A stretch of DNA of 14,518 nucleotides from Bacillota bacterium (lineage in GTDB: Bacteria > Bacillota > Dethiobacteria > Dethiobacterales > Dethiobacteraceae): NCBI GenBank assembly GCA_012841735.1, contig DUUE01000211.1, forward strand, positions 1 to 14,518, read 5' to 3'. Numbering within the stretch: the stretch's first letter is position 1; each line of letters begins with the position of its first letter. A model generated the notes under the pieces. It did no database searches. It was not told where the DNA came from and saw nothing but the letters and a program-made list of their open reading frames with translations. Positions 8,207 to 14,240 of this stretch are shown piece by piece. The position numbers and the translations under genes were made by a program.

Positions 8207-8246
8207 AAGGCGGCGCCCGCCTTCATAATCATAAGGGCGCCGCCTT
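8207..8246 (-). terminator. Twelve-base-pair intrinsic terminator
   Basis: AAGGCGGCGCCC (8207-8218) and GGGCGCCGCCTT (8235-8246) form a perfect 12-bp stem with a 16-base loop. Reading the minus strand, the stem is followed by TTTTCATTTTT. It overlaps the stop codon of the decayed minus-strand gene. It may also stop plus-strand transcripts from the small membrane protein gene, although that side lacks a T run. Confidence 0.65.
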
Positions 8247-8802
8247 ACGGCAGGTGGGTGCAGGCGCAGGGCGGCGAATTTTTACCGGTACGCTCCCGTA
8301 CCGCAGCATTTGAGCAGGCCGGGATGTTAGGGGGAAAAACGCCGAAGAAATTTGAGACGAAGGGACTGCTCACTTGAAGAGGCCGACAAACTCTTTTAAA
8401 TTTAAGGATTTTGTTTCCATCCACCTTGATTTCCCCCTTGGCCAGGGCCAGGAGGGAGTTGCGCACTCCCAGGGCTACCTCCTTCCAGACCTTCTCTTCC
8501 ACCCTTATGACCAGATCGGCTTCGTCTACCCCCTCAGGGCGGATTTCTGCCACGCCCCGGCGGACCATGACCGTAAAGGCCTGCCCGGCATCCGTGATCT
8601 TGAAGACGGCGGTGATCTCTTTATCGGCGCTCGCTGCAGGGTCAAGCTTAACGGCCATGTGCCGGAAGATCAGGTCCAGGGGAATCAGGTGGGCCAGCCC
8701 GGCGTCCACCTGCAGCGGCCTCGCTTTTTCCAGCTGCCCGGCCAGTTCCAGGGCGGATGTGAAATAGTAGCAGCGGGCGCGCGACTTATTCTTTACAATA
8801 CA
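8245..8802 (-). pseudogene. C-terminal remnant of an alkyl-sulfatase-like (SCP2-domain) protein
   Basis: The minus-strand frame is open from just after TGA (8805-8803) to TAA (8247-8245) without an ATG near its beginning; the first usable codon, GTG 8709, has no convincing ribosome binding site. Coding similarity already starts upstream of that GTG: RARCYYFTSALELAGQ recalls the dimerisation segment of class III alkyl/aryl sulfatases. Next come LIPLDLIFRHMAVKLDP, a domain resembling the SCP2-like C-terminal domain (ITAVFKITDAG, DADLVIRV-like DEADLVIRVEEKVW), and GEIKVDGNK. The N-terminal metallo-beta-lactamase domain that carries catalysis is absent. The end (NSPPCACTHLP) looks like read-through into non-coding sequence. 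Assignment to sulfatases rather than another SCP2 protein is from memory. Confidence 0.55.
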
Positions 8803-8930
8803 TCATTTTCCTGCTTCGCTTAATCGATTTTTTCGAGATCTTTTCGAAATGCCAGGGTTTATTTGCCCCTCCGGAAGAGCTCATCGCAGCTGAAAGCTTA
8901 GTAGCGCCCGGTTTTGGGGGCGTCCATTAT

Positions 8931-8960
8931 AAAAAAACAGCGCTGCCGTTTAAGCAGCGC
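8931..8960 (-). terminator. Intrinsic terminator of the TGDE-repeat lipoprotein gene
   Basis: On the minus strand GCGCTGC (8960-8954) and GCAGCGC (8946-8940) form a seven-pair GC-rich stem with a seven-base loop, followed after CT-G by seven Ts (8937-8931). It lies 62 bases past the stop codon of the lipoprotein gene. Classic form, strong call. Confidence 0.85.
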
Positions 8961-9022
8961 AGTTATTGGGTATTCTCTGTGTGATATCCGGAAATGAGGA
9001 TTGGAAGATTTAGAGCAAAGGG

Positions 9023-9580
9023 TTAGTCGTCGTCCTCCTCTTCTTCATCTTCATCTTCCGGATCGCCGCCGTTATCCTTGTCCAGCTCTTCATCATCTTC
9101 ATTCCCCCTGCCCTTGGCGGCAGCCCAGGGCGGAGGACCTTTCTCTCCGGACTGAGCCCATTCCCAGTGCTCCCGGGCATGAGCCGGGGCCCAAGGGGGT
9201 GGACCTTCATCACCGGACTGTGACCACTCCCAGTGTTCACGGGCGTGTTCAGAAGCCCAGGGCGGGGGGCCGCCGTCTTCTTCACCGACATCCTCGCCGG
9301 TTTCATCCCCGGGTTCGTCCCCGGGCTCATCCCCGGGTTCGTCCCCGGTTTCATCACCGGTTTCGTCCCCGGTCTCGTCCTCAGTTTCATCCTCAGTTTC
9401 GTCACCGGCCTCGTCACCGGTCTCGTCGCCGGTTTCATCTCCGGTTTCATCGCCGGTCTCATCGCCCGTTTCTTCACCAGTTTCGTCACCGTTAAGGAAC
9501 GGCAGCCCTTCGTTGGCCAACACCACGCCGCACCCGGCCAGAAGAAACACCAACAGGAGCACAATTACTTTTTTACTCAT
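9023..9580 (-). CDS. Acidic repeat-built secreted lipoprotein under c-di-GMP riboswitch
   Basis: 185 residues. A signal peptide (MSKKVIVLLLVFLLAGC) carries a lipobox, so Cys17 is probably lipidated; a signal peptidase I site after VLA is the alternative. Residues 31-97 are an acidic stalk of TGDE-type tetrapeptides (variants EDET, GDEP, GEET). Residues 104-158 hold two full 22-residue units (GPPPWAxxHAREHWEWxQSG) and a partial third (GPPPWAAAKG). The tail (159-185) is almost all Asp/Glu. No enzyme motif is visible; such low-complexity stalks suggest an extended, cation-binding envelope protein. The start is ATG 9580 with GGGGGAAG upstream. It is single, with its own terminator and a c-di-GMP-I riboswitch 84 bases upstream, implying regulation by the motility/sessility signal. 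I do not recognise a named family. Confidence 0.8.
   Translation of the reverse strand: MSKKVIVLLLVFLLAGCGVVLANEGLPFLNGDETGEETGDETGDETGDETGDETGDEAGDETEDETEDETGDETGDETGDEPGDEPGDEPGDETGEDVGEEDGGPPPWASEHAREHWEWSQSGDEGPPPWAPAHAREHWEWAQSGEKGPPPWAAAKGRGNEDDEELDKDNGGDPEDEDEEEEDDD
9107..9271 (-). repeat. Three 22-codon GPPPWA repeats
   Basis: Units begin at residues 104, 126 and 148 of the lipoprotein. The first two share GPPPWA, HAREHWEW and QSG; the third keeps GPPPWA, then diverges into KGRGNEDD. Regular 66-base spacing indicates tandem duplication. Confidence 0.8.
9290..9490 (-). repeat. Twelve-base tandem repeat encoding TGDE tetrapeptides
   Basis: About seventeen 12-base units (plus strand form GTTTCATCGCCG and variants) encode the acidic stalk, residues 31-97. 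Because each unit is a multiple of three, slippage would change stalk length without breaking the frame. Confidence 0.8.
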
Positions 9581-9663
9581 ACCACTTCCCCCATAAAGGT
9601 ATTAATACGCAATCCATGATCCCAGGGCCGGAATCGAGAATATAACCCGCTACAAATACAACA

Positions 9664-9766
9664 ATCCCGACTTCGGCGGCCTGGCGATCATGGTTCGTAC
9701 CCGAACTTTAGACCCATGGCTTTGCGCGCCTTCCTTTCGGAAAGGGTTGCCTTTATCGGTCAGGAT
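9664..9766 (-). ncRNA. Cyclic-di-GMP-I (GEMM-I) riboswitch
   Basis: Read on the minus strand, the segment has the conserved GEMM-I landmarks in order: GATAAAGGCAACC (5' side); a stem closed by a GAAA tetraloop (CCTTTCC-GAAA-GGAAGG); GCGCAAAGCC; GGGTCTAAAG; a variable stem GTTCG/CGAAC with loop GGTA; ATGATCGCCAGGCCGCCGA; and a closing P1 helix, ATCCTGA (9766-9760) with TCGGGAT (9670-9664). The aptamer binds c-di-GMP in known members. It sits 84 bases before the start of the TGDE-repeat lipoprotein. No clear terminator stem follows; ATACC and GGTAT flank the ribosome binding region and could form a small hairpin around it, so translational control is possible. On or off behaviour cannot be told. 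Confidence 0.88.
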
Positions 9767-9779
9767 GCTATTTTTTTTT

Positions 9780-9808
9780 ATTATAATATAATTTCTGTCA
9801 TAAATCCA
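9780..9808 (-). promoter_or_regulatory. Probable promoter of the riboswitch transcript
   Basis: On the minus strand TATAAT (9785-9780) lies about 14 bases before the 5' strand of the aptamer P1 helix, so transcription should start just before the riboswitch. The -35 at 17-base spacing (TGGATT, 9808-9803) is weak. The region is strongly AT-rich. Confidence 0.45.
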
Positions 9809-9828
9809 CTTTTTTTATATTCCCTAAC

Positions 9829-10255
9829 TCAATCAATCTCCAGCACGACTTTGATCACTTCTTCGGGGCGCTCGATCATCGCACGGAAGGCATCCTTGTA
9901 GCGGTCCAGCTTGAAACGGTGGGTGATGAAACCGTCCAGGCTGCAGCGGCCCTTGCGGAGCAGGTCGATCACCAAATCGAAGGTGCTGATCTGCCTGCCC
10001 TCGTACAGCTCCATGCCGTGGGCGTTGATCCCGATGATCTGCAGATCCTGCCACCAGGTGGGGGTCTCGTCGAAGGCCACGGGGCGGATATGATGCCCGA
10101 TCTTCACGTAGGAGCCCCTTGCTTTCAGCCAGCGCAGCGAGTCGTGGAAAGTCCGGCTTGTGCCGACGCAGTCAAAGACGACATCGAAACCCCCCATGAT
10201 CATCCTGTTGCCGAACATGCCCCGGTAGAGCTTCCCCCCGGTTACTTCACAGCTA
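9829..10255 (-). pseudogene. 3' fragment of a zinc-dependent alcohol dehydrogenase-type gene
   Basis: The minus-strand frame ending at TGA 9831-9829 encodes the C-terminal part of a medium-chain dehydrogenase/reductase. Recognisable segments: TGGKLYRGMFGNRMIMGGFD, DVVFDCVGTSRTFHDSLRWL (end of the Rossmann fold), GRQISTFDLVIDLLRKGRCS, and the closing HRFKLDRYKDAFRAMIERP. The N-terminal catalytic domain with its zinc ligands and the GxGxxG motif are missing. Similarity begins at about 10250, right at the stop codon of the upstream histidine kinase gene; sequence before it in this frame belongs to the kinase. No start codon or ribosome site belongs to it, so it is a truncated, non-functional remnant. 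Confidence 0.75.
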
Positions 10256-11671
10256 TACGAAAACCGGCAGCGAAAAAGCAAAAATGCTCCCTTTGTTAAG
10301 CTCACTTTCAACCCATATCCGGCCGTTATGGTGTTCAATGATTTCCTTTGAAATAGCCAGGCCCAGGCCGGCCCCGCCCGCCGGCTTACCGGCGGAAGCG
10401 GCTCCCCGGTAATACCGGTTAAATATGTACGGCAAATCTTCCGGAGCAATACCCGTACCGGTGTCAATTACCTTGATCACCGCTTCAAAATGGCCGGTAT
10501 TGGCTCCTGTTCCCGCCAGGGATGCCTCCGCCTCATCAACAGGGACGATTTCATAACTGACCGTGATACTCCCTCGCGGGGGCGTATGGTTAATTGCATT
10601 GTAGATCAGGTTGTCAAAGGCCCTGCCAATTAGGTCCGGATCAACCCTCACCGAGGGCATGTTGCCTAAAGAAGCCGGCTCCCGGGAGGCCTGGTTGTTA
10701 AAATTAAAGTTGAGGCTTGCGTTCATGACGTCAACCCTGTACTTCTCATACAACTGGGAAAGGAGATCTTGAATTGTTATTTGCTGAAGGTTAAATTCCA
10801 TGCGGCGTGATTCCAGGCGGGTCAGATCGAACAGATCCTGAATCAGCCGGTTGATTTTCAGAATCCGGGTATAGACCAAGCCAAGGTATTCGTATTGTTT
10901 TTCAGGCGTACTGATAACCCGGTCAAGCATGGCCTTGATGTAACCCTGCACGGTAGCCAAAGGAGTCCTCAGGTCATGGGATATATTGGTCAAAAGGTTC
11001 ATGCGGGACTCCTCCATCCTGCGCAGCTCTTCCTCAGCCTCAACCCGTTCGGCAATGATCTGCTGGTAATAAACGAGGAGGGTGCCAATGGCCAAAAGGA
11101 AGGTCAGAACTCCGCCAAGCAGGTAACCCCACGGGGCAAACCATTCCACATTTTTTAACAGGGGATAGTTGCCCATGTGCAATCCGGTCAAGAAGTAAAC
11201 CCATCCGGTAATACGCTGACCCGTGACCTCAATCTTTCCGGCCTGGAGAAAAGCAAAACCGGTCCAGAAATAGATAATTGCTGCTCCCACCGCGGTTGGA
11301 ACCAGGGCAAAGTGTGCCGGAATAATTCCAACAACCGGCAGCGCCATCCAACCCGCATGAACCCAGACCCAGATTACCCACGCTTTGGGCACCTTTTTCC
11401 CGATGAAATGCATGGTCCCCCAGCCGTGAAAGAAGGGCCCCAAAATACAGCCGCACTGGTTCATGACCTGGAAAATTGCCGTGCCGGGACTGTAAAAAAG
11501 GGCCAGGTCAAAGGAAAGCTTCAACACCCATCCCCAACAGCCAATCCCCCACAGCATTAAAAAGGGCTTCCGGTCATGGGCATAAAGACAGGAAAAGACC
11601 AGGGCCATGACCACCTGAATGGAAATTTGGGCGGTTATCGTCGGCACATACCATGTCAGGGCTTTTTCCAC
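10253..11671 (-). CDS. Membrane sensor histidine kinase with multi-helix N-terminal domain
   Basis: 472 residues. The first 205 contain about seven hydrophobic helices (for instance 13-30, 37-58, 97-116, 122-143, 180-201) with many Trp, Gly and His residues, so sensing is probably within or at the membrane rather than by a large extracellular domain. A short linker helix (205-222) leads to HisKA with the phosphorylation site in NISHDLRTPLA (His232). The ATP-binding domain shows the N box (DNLIYNAINHTP, 353-364), G1 (DTGTGIAP, 403-410), the F region (YIFNRYYRG) and G2 (GGAGLGLAISKE, 432-443). All catalytic motifs are intact. The start is GTG 11671 with GGGAGA upstream; it overlaps the response regulator gene by 16 bases, so the two are co-transcribed and translationally linked. 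Signal unknown. Confidence 0.9.
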   Translation of the reverse strand: MEKALTWYVPTITAQISIQVVMALVFSCLYAHDRKPFLMLWGIGCWGWVLKLSFDLALFYSPGTAIFQVMNQCGCILGPFFHGWGTMHFIGKKVPKAWVIWVWVHAGWMALPVVGIIPAHFALVPTAVGAAIIYFWTGFAFLQAGKIEVTGQRITGWVYFLTGLHMGNYPLLKNVEWFAPWGYLLGGVLTFLLAIGTLLVYYQQIIAERVEAEEELRRMEESRMNLLTNISHDLRTPLATVQGYIKAMLDRVISTPEKQYEYLGLVYTRILKINRLIQDLFDLTRLESRRMEFNLQQITIQDLLSQLYEKYRVDVMNASLNFNFNNQASREPASLGNMPSVRVDPDLIGRAFDNLIYNAINHTPPRGSITVSYEIVPVDEAEASLAGTGANTGHFEAVIKVIDTGTGIAPEDLPYIFNRYYRGAASAGKPAGGAGLGLAISKEIIEHHNGRIWVESELNKGSIFAFSLPVFV

Positions 11672-12423
11672 GAACTCTTTTCTCCCGGCAATGCTTGTTT
11701 GTCTACCGGCCCGTAATTATCGGAACCCTGGCCGGGAGATCCGTTGAACTTGTAGCCCAATCCCTTAACGGTAAGGATATAGCGAGGCGAGGAAGGATCC
11801 GGTTCAATTTTTTTGCGCAGATTGCTGATATGCACCGGAACCATCCTCCAGTCAATCGGATAGCTGTCATGCCAAACCAGGCGGTAAATTTGCTCGGCGC
11901 TGAAAACCCGGTTGGCATTCTGGGCAAGAAGAGCGAGAATCTGAAACTCCCGGGCGGAGAGAGCGACGCTCGCGCTCCCGGACTTAACGCTGCAAAAATC
12001 CAGGTTAATTTCCAGCCCCGGAAATTGCAGGATCTGGTTGCGGTAGCTGCGATCCAGCCTGACGCGGCGCAAACTGGCTTTGACCCGGGCCGCCAATTCA
12101 GCCGGGTCAAAGGGTTTGGTCAGATAATCGTCCCCGCCGATTTCCAGCCCCAGGATCTTATCGAGGTTTTGATCTTTGCAGCTTAAAAAAATAATCGGAG
12201 CGGTTGACCGGGTGCGCAGCTCCCGGCAGACTGTATAGCCATCCAGGTCCGGAAGTACTATATCCAGGATGATCAGATCCGGATTTTGAGCAAAGGCCAG
12301 GTCCAGGGCTTGCTGGCCGGTGCCGGCAACCAGCACTTCATATCCCTCCCGCTCCAGGTAGAGGCGGACTAATTCGGATATTTCTTTTTCATCATCAACG
12401 ATCAAAATTCTTTCCCCGGACAT
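11656..12423 (-). CDS. OmpR/PhoB-family response regulator
   Basis: 255 residues. The receiver domain (5-117) has the acidic pair Asp10/Asp11 (ILIVDDE), phospho-acceptor Asp54 (LIILDIVLPDLDG), Ser81 (IIFLSCKD) and Lys103 (LTKPFDPAEL). The C-terminal winged-helix DNA-binding domain (about 135-232) shows LSAREFQILALLAQN, the recognition region (VPVHISNLRKKIEPD) and the wing (YILTVKGLGYKF). A 20-residue tail of no known role follows, whose codons overlap the kinase gene. ATG 12423 has GGGAGAGAG upstream. The gene is divergent from the wall-anchored protein gene; the intervening region carries an array of direct repeats of the kind OmpR-family regulators bind, suggesting autoregulation and control of that neighbour. 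Confidence 0.92.
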   Translation of the reverse strand: MSGERILIVDDEKEISELVRLYLEREGYEVLVAGTGQQALDLAFAQNPDLIILDIVLPDLDGYTVCRELRTRSTAPIIFLSCKDQNLDKILGLEIGGDDYLTKPFDPAELAARVKASLRRVRLDRSYRNQILQFPGLEINLDFCSVKSGSASVALSAREFQILALLAQNANRVFSAEQIYRLVWHDSYPIDWRMVPVHISNLRKKIEPDPSSPRYILTVKGLGYKFNGSPGQGSDNYGPVDKQALPGEKSSWKKP

Positions 12424-12458
12424 GTCTCTCTCCCAGCCGGCCAGGTATTGGGGAATCC

Positions 12459-12500
12459 TTTAATTTATTTTAAACTGGCTTTAAACTGCCTTAAAGTTGC
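12459..12500. promoter_or_regulatory. Array of direct-repeat boxes, likely response regulator operator
   Basis: TTTAAACTGGC (12469-12479) and TTTAAACTGCC (12480-12490) are adjacent near-identical 11-base units. A weaker upstream unit (TTTAATTTA, 12459-12467) and downstream unit (TTAAAGTTGC, 12491-12500) keep 10-11-base spacing. Same-face direct repeats at this spacing are typical of OmpR/PhoB-family binding. The site starts 36 bases before the regulator's start codon and lies 170 bases before the divergent surface protein gene. Confidence 0.55.
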
Positions 12501-12589
12501 GCAATTACAATCAACGGGGGTTGCCGAGAAGATACCTGGTAAAATTCTTTATTTCAAGTAATTATATCATATTCTTTAGAGGAAGAAGC

Positions 12590-12670
12590 ATGAAAAAGGC
12601 AATAATTTTTGATTACTGCTGCTGCAGGAATGGCAATCACTCAAATTTGAAACAGGAGGTTGATGTTTAA
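12590..12670 (+). CDS. 26-codon leader ORF overlapping the surface protein start
   Basis: ATG 12590, preceded by AGAGGAAGAAGC, begins a 26-residue reading frame (MKKAIIFDYCCCRNGNHS and eight more) ending in TAA. The stop shares its last A with the ATG of the next gene (TAATG), the usual arrangement for translational coupling. The AGGAGG of the next gene lies inside this ORF. Another frame of the same DNA reads ITAAAGMAITQI, so MKKAIIF plus that frame looks like a broken signal peptide; the ORF may be a decayed gene start rather than a functional leader. Confidence 0.4.
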   Translation: MKKAIIFDYCCCRNGNHSNLKQEVDV

Positions 12671-13860
12671 TGCGGTTTCTAACTCTAAATGCCGCCAGGA
12701 AAACTCATTATTTATTGTTCCCGTGTATATTCATCATCATGGTTCTGCTGGTGATGAGCATTGCGCCGCTGACGGCCTATGCGGCCGCGCCGGCGGTGAG
12801 CAGCGCCGTAAATTATCGGGGTAACCCATGGGGAGCCGCGGGAGCCGTGGTGACGATTAACGGCAGCGGCTTCACCGGCGCGACTGAAGTCAAGTTCGGG
12901 AGCGTCGCCGCCGCCGAATTCACCGTTGATTCCGACACAAAGATCACGGCTACCGCGCCCGCGGGAAGCGGCACGGTACACGTGACCGTAACCACGGCGG
13001 AGGGTACCAGCGCCGAGAGCGATGCCGGCCTGTTCACCTACCTGGGCAGCGAAGAACTGGTAAGCCTGTGGAATACCGGGGGAGGGATGTGGAATCCACC
13101 CTTTCATTACGGCACAACCGCCTATACAACCGCATCTCGTATTGCCGGCAGCATCACCTTCGGCTATTTTCTGGCCGATTACAATGCAACTGTCACATTC
13201 AACGGGAATCCCGGCACTTTAAGCGACCCCCTTTACGGCCTTGCACGTGGCTTTTGCTCGTTATCCGGCCTGCAGCATGGCGCCAACACGGTCAATGTTG
13301 TAGTATCGGCTCCCGGTGGAACTCCCAACAAAACCTACGTCGTTACGGTCTACTACCCGCCCAACTGGTTCACCCCCAACGGCGGTAATATCGACACATC
13401 GACCTTAATCACGATCGACACGACGGGAATGCCCGGCAGCCCCTATCAATGCTGGTATACCATCACCCCTGGTGATACCGGAACAGACCCGTCGGCAACC
13501 ACAGACAGGTATCTCTACGACGGCGCCGGCTTCAACATCAGCACGCCGGGAACGTATACCGTGTCAGCTGCCGTCTTTAATGGCACTTCATGGAGCAACC
13601 CGCTCGAGGCCACGTTTATAGTTACCGGGGATGGTGGAGAGGAACCCGGCGAAGGGGAAGAAGAACCCGGGGAAGAACCCGGAGAAGAACCCGGGGAAGA
13701 ACCCGGGGAAGAACCCGGGGAAAAACCCGGAGAAGGGGAAGAAACCCCTGCCCCTGAAGATAATCTGCCGACAACCGCCGGAGCCATCCCCCTGCTCGGC
13801 CTATCCGGGGCGGCTGCACTGGCGGCGGGATATGCCCTCCTGCGCCGGAAACGCCGCTAG
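12670..13860 (+). CDS. Wall-anchored IPT/TIG surface protein with LPTTAG sorting signal
   Basis: 396 residues. A long signal peptide (hydrophobic 15-36, probable cleavage after TAYA, residue 38) exports it. Residues 41-125 form an IPT/TIG immunoglobulin-like domain (VTINGSGFTGATEVKFGSVA). Residues about 145-230 resemble a cadherin-like beta-sandwich repeat (LQHGANTVNVVVSAPGGT, KTYVVTVYY), and 232-318 a chitobiase/HEX C-terminal-like beta domain (TPNGGNIDTSTLITIDT, GTYTVSAAVFNGTSWSNP). An acidic EEPG stalk (324-357) precedes LPTTAG (366-371), a hydrophobic segment and RRKRR: a sortase signal, where LPxTA resembles the class D type (LPNTA). It probably projects from the wall as an adhesive or binding protein. 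ATG 12670 has AGGAGG ten bases upstream. A terminator follows. Confidence 0.87.
   Translation: MRFLTLNAARKTHYLLFPCIFIIMVLLVMSIAPLTAYAAAPAVSSAVNYRGNPWGAAGAVVTINGSGFTGATEVKFGSVAAAEFTVDSDTKITATAPAGSGTVHVTVTTAEGTSAESDAGLFTYLGSEELVSLWNTGGGMWNPPFHYGTTAYTTASRIAGSITFGYFLADYNATVTFNGNPGTLSDPLYGLARGFCSLSGLQHGANTVNVVVSAPGGTPNKTYVVTVYYPPNWFTPNGGNIDTSTLITIDTTGMPGSPYQCWYTITPGDTGTDPSATTDRYLYDGAGFNISTPGTYTVSAAVFNGTSWSNPLEATFIVTGDGGEEPGEGEEEPGEEPGEEPGEEPGEEPGEKPGEGEETPAPEDNLPTTAGAIPLLGLSGAAALAAGYALLRRKRR
13639..13740 (+). repeat. Twelve-base repeat encoding EEPG tetrapeptides
   Basis: Units of GAAGAACCCGGG with small changes encode the acidic proline-rich stalk, residues 324-357, just before the sorting signal. 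The unit length keeps the frame under slippage. The GDEP part of the other repeat protein's stalk is similar in character. Confidence 0.8.
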
Positions 13861-13880
13861 CGCTTAACCGCAGTTAAGCG
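13861..13880 (+). other. Hairpin directly after the surface protein stop codon
   Basis: CGCTTAAC (13861-13868) and GTTAAGCG (13873-13880) form a perfect eight-pair stem with a CGCA loop. No T run follows, so it is not a terminator itself, but it may protect the transcript's 3' end together with the next stem. Confidence 0.5.
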
Positions 13881-14190
13881 AAGAGACGCATAACCGGGGA
13901 CAGACCGACCGTTATTTGCGCCGGTCTGTCCCTCATTTTTATCCTCCAATCATGAACGATATACGGAATCAGGAGTACAAGAATTAACAGGCTAAGAATA
14001 AGTATAACCGGTTTTTCGAAGACCGCGGCAACCAAAACCGATATGAGGAAAAAGAAAGCAATACTTGCCCTTTAAGCCGGGTAAAAAACGAAGGTGTAAA
14101 ACGAAGAACGCCAAAATATCAGAGCTGGCGCTATCTATAAACGATCCCATGCCTCCCCAGGTAGTGCCATCTACAGGTTCAGATCATTTT
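13874..14190 (-). pseudogene. Possible decayed membrane protein gene
   Basis: On the minus strand, one frame reads SEPVDGTTWGGMGSFIDS followed by SSDILAFFVLHLRFLPGLKG (to about 14070). Another frame then reads ASIAFFFLISVLVAAVFEKP and VILILSLLILVLLIPYIVHD, ending DWRIKMRDRP and at TAA 13876-13874. Together they look like a small protein with two or three membrane helices broken by a frameshift near 14070; in-frame stops lie before each part and there is no good start. The 3' end runs through the plus-strand terminator. It could be chance hydrophobic reading of AT-rich DNA. Otherwise 13941-14200 shows nothing. Confidence 0.3.
13897..13940 (+). terminator. Intrinsic terminator of the surface protein gene
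   Basis: GGGACAGACCG (13897-13907) and CGGTCTGTCCC (13922-13932) form a perfect 11-pair stem with a 14-base loop, followed by TCATTTTTA. It lies 36 bases after the stop codon. Confidence 0.85.
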
Positions 14191-14200
14191 CAAAAATATA

Positions 14201-14233
14201 AGTGAGTCAAAGTGACCGTACCTTTGACTCACT
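14201..14233. terminator. Perfect palindrome, probable bidirectional terminator; member of dispersed repeat
   Basis: AGTGAGTCAAAG (14201-14212) and CTTTGACTCACT (14222-14233) form a perfect 12-pair stem with a nine-base loop. The plus strand continues GTATTTTTT and the minus strand TTATATTTTTG, so it could stop transcription in both directions, including the truncated minus-strand ORF just upstream. Related sequence occurs at 1236-1254 and 3221-3250. Confidence 0.65.
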
Positions 14234-14240
14234 GTATTTT

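Noticed and set aside
9290..9490. Regular repeats that might suggest a CRISPR array
   Set aside because: The unit is 12 bases with no spacers and encodes TGDE in frame; no cas genes nearby.
9233..9619. Plus-strand ORF with GFIPGFVPG-like hydrophobic repeats opposite the TGDE tract
   Set aside because: It is the antisense reading of the 12-base repeat; the minus frame has the signal peptide, ribosome site, riboswitch and terminator.
10256..10467. Upstream extension of the dehydrogenase frame to a start at 10467
   Set aside because: That stretch is another frame of the intact kinase ATPase domain (G2 and F boxes), with no dehydrogenase similarity.
12500..12670. A second riboswitch upstream of the wall-anchored protein
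   Set aside because: The GGCAA in this leader is not accompanied by GCAAAGCC or a closing helix; no known class fits.
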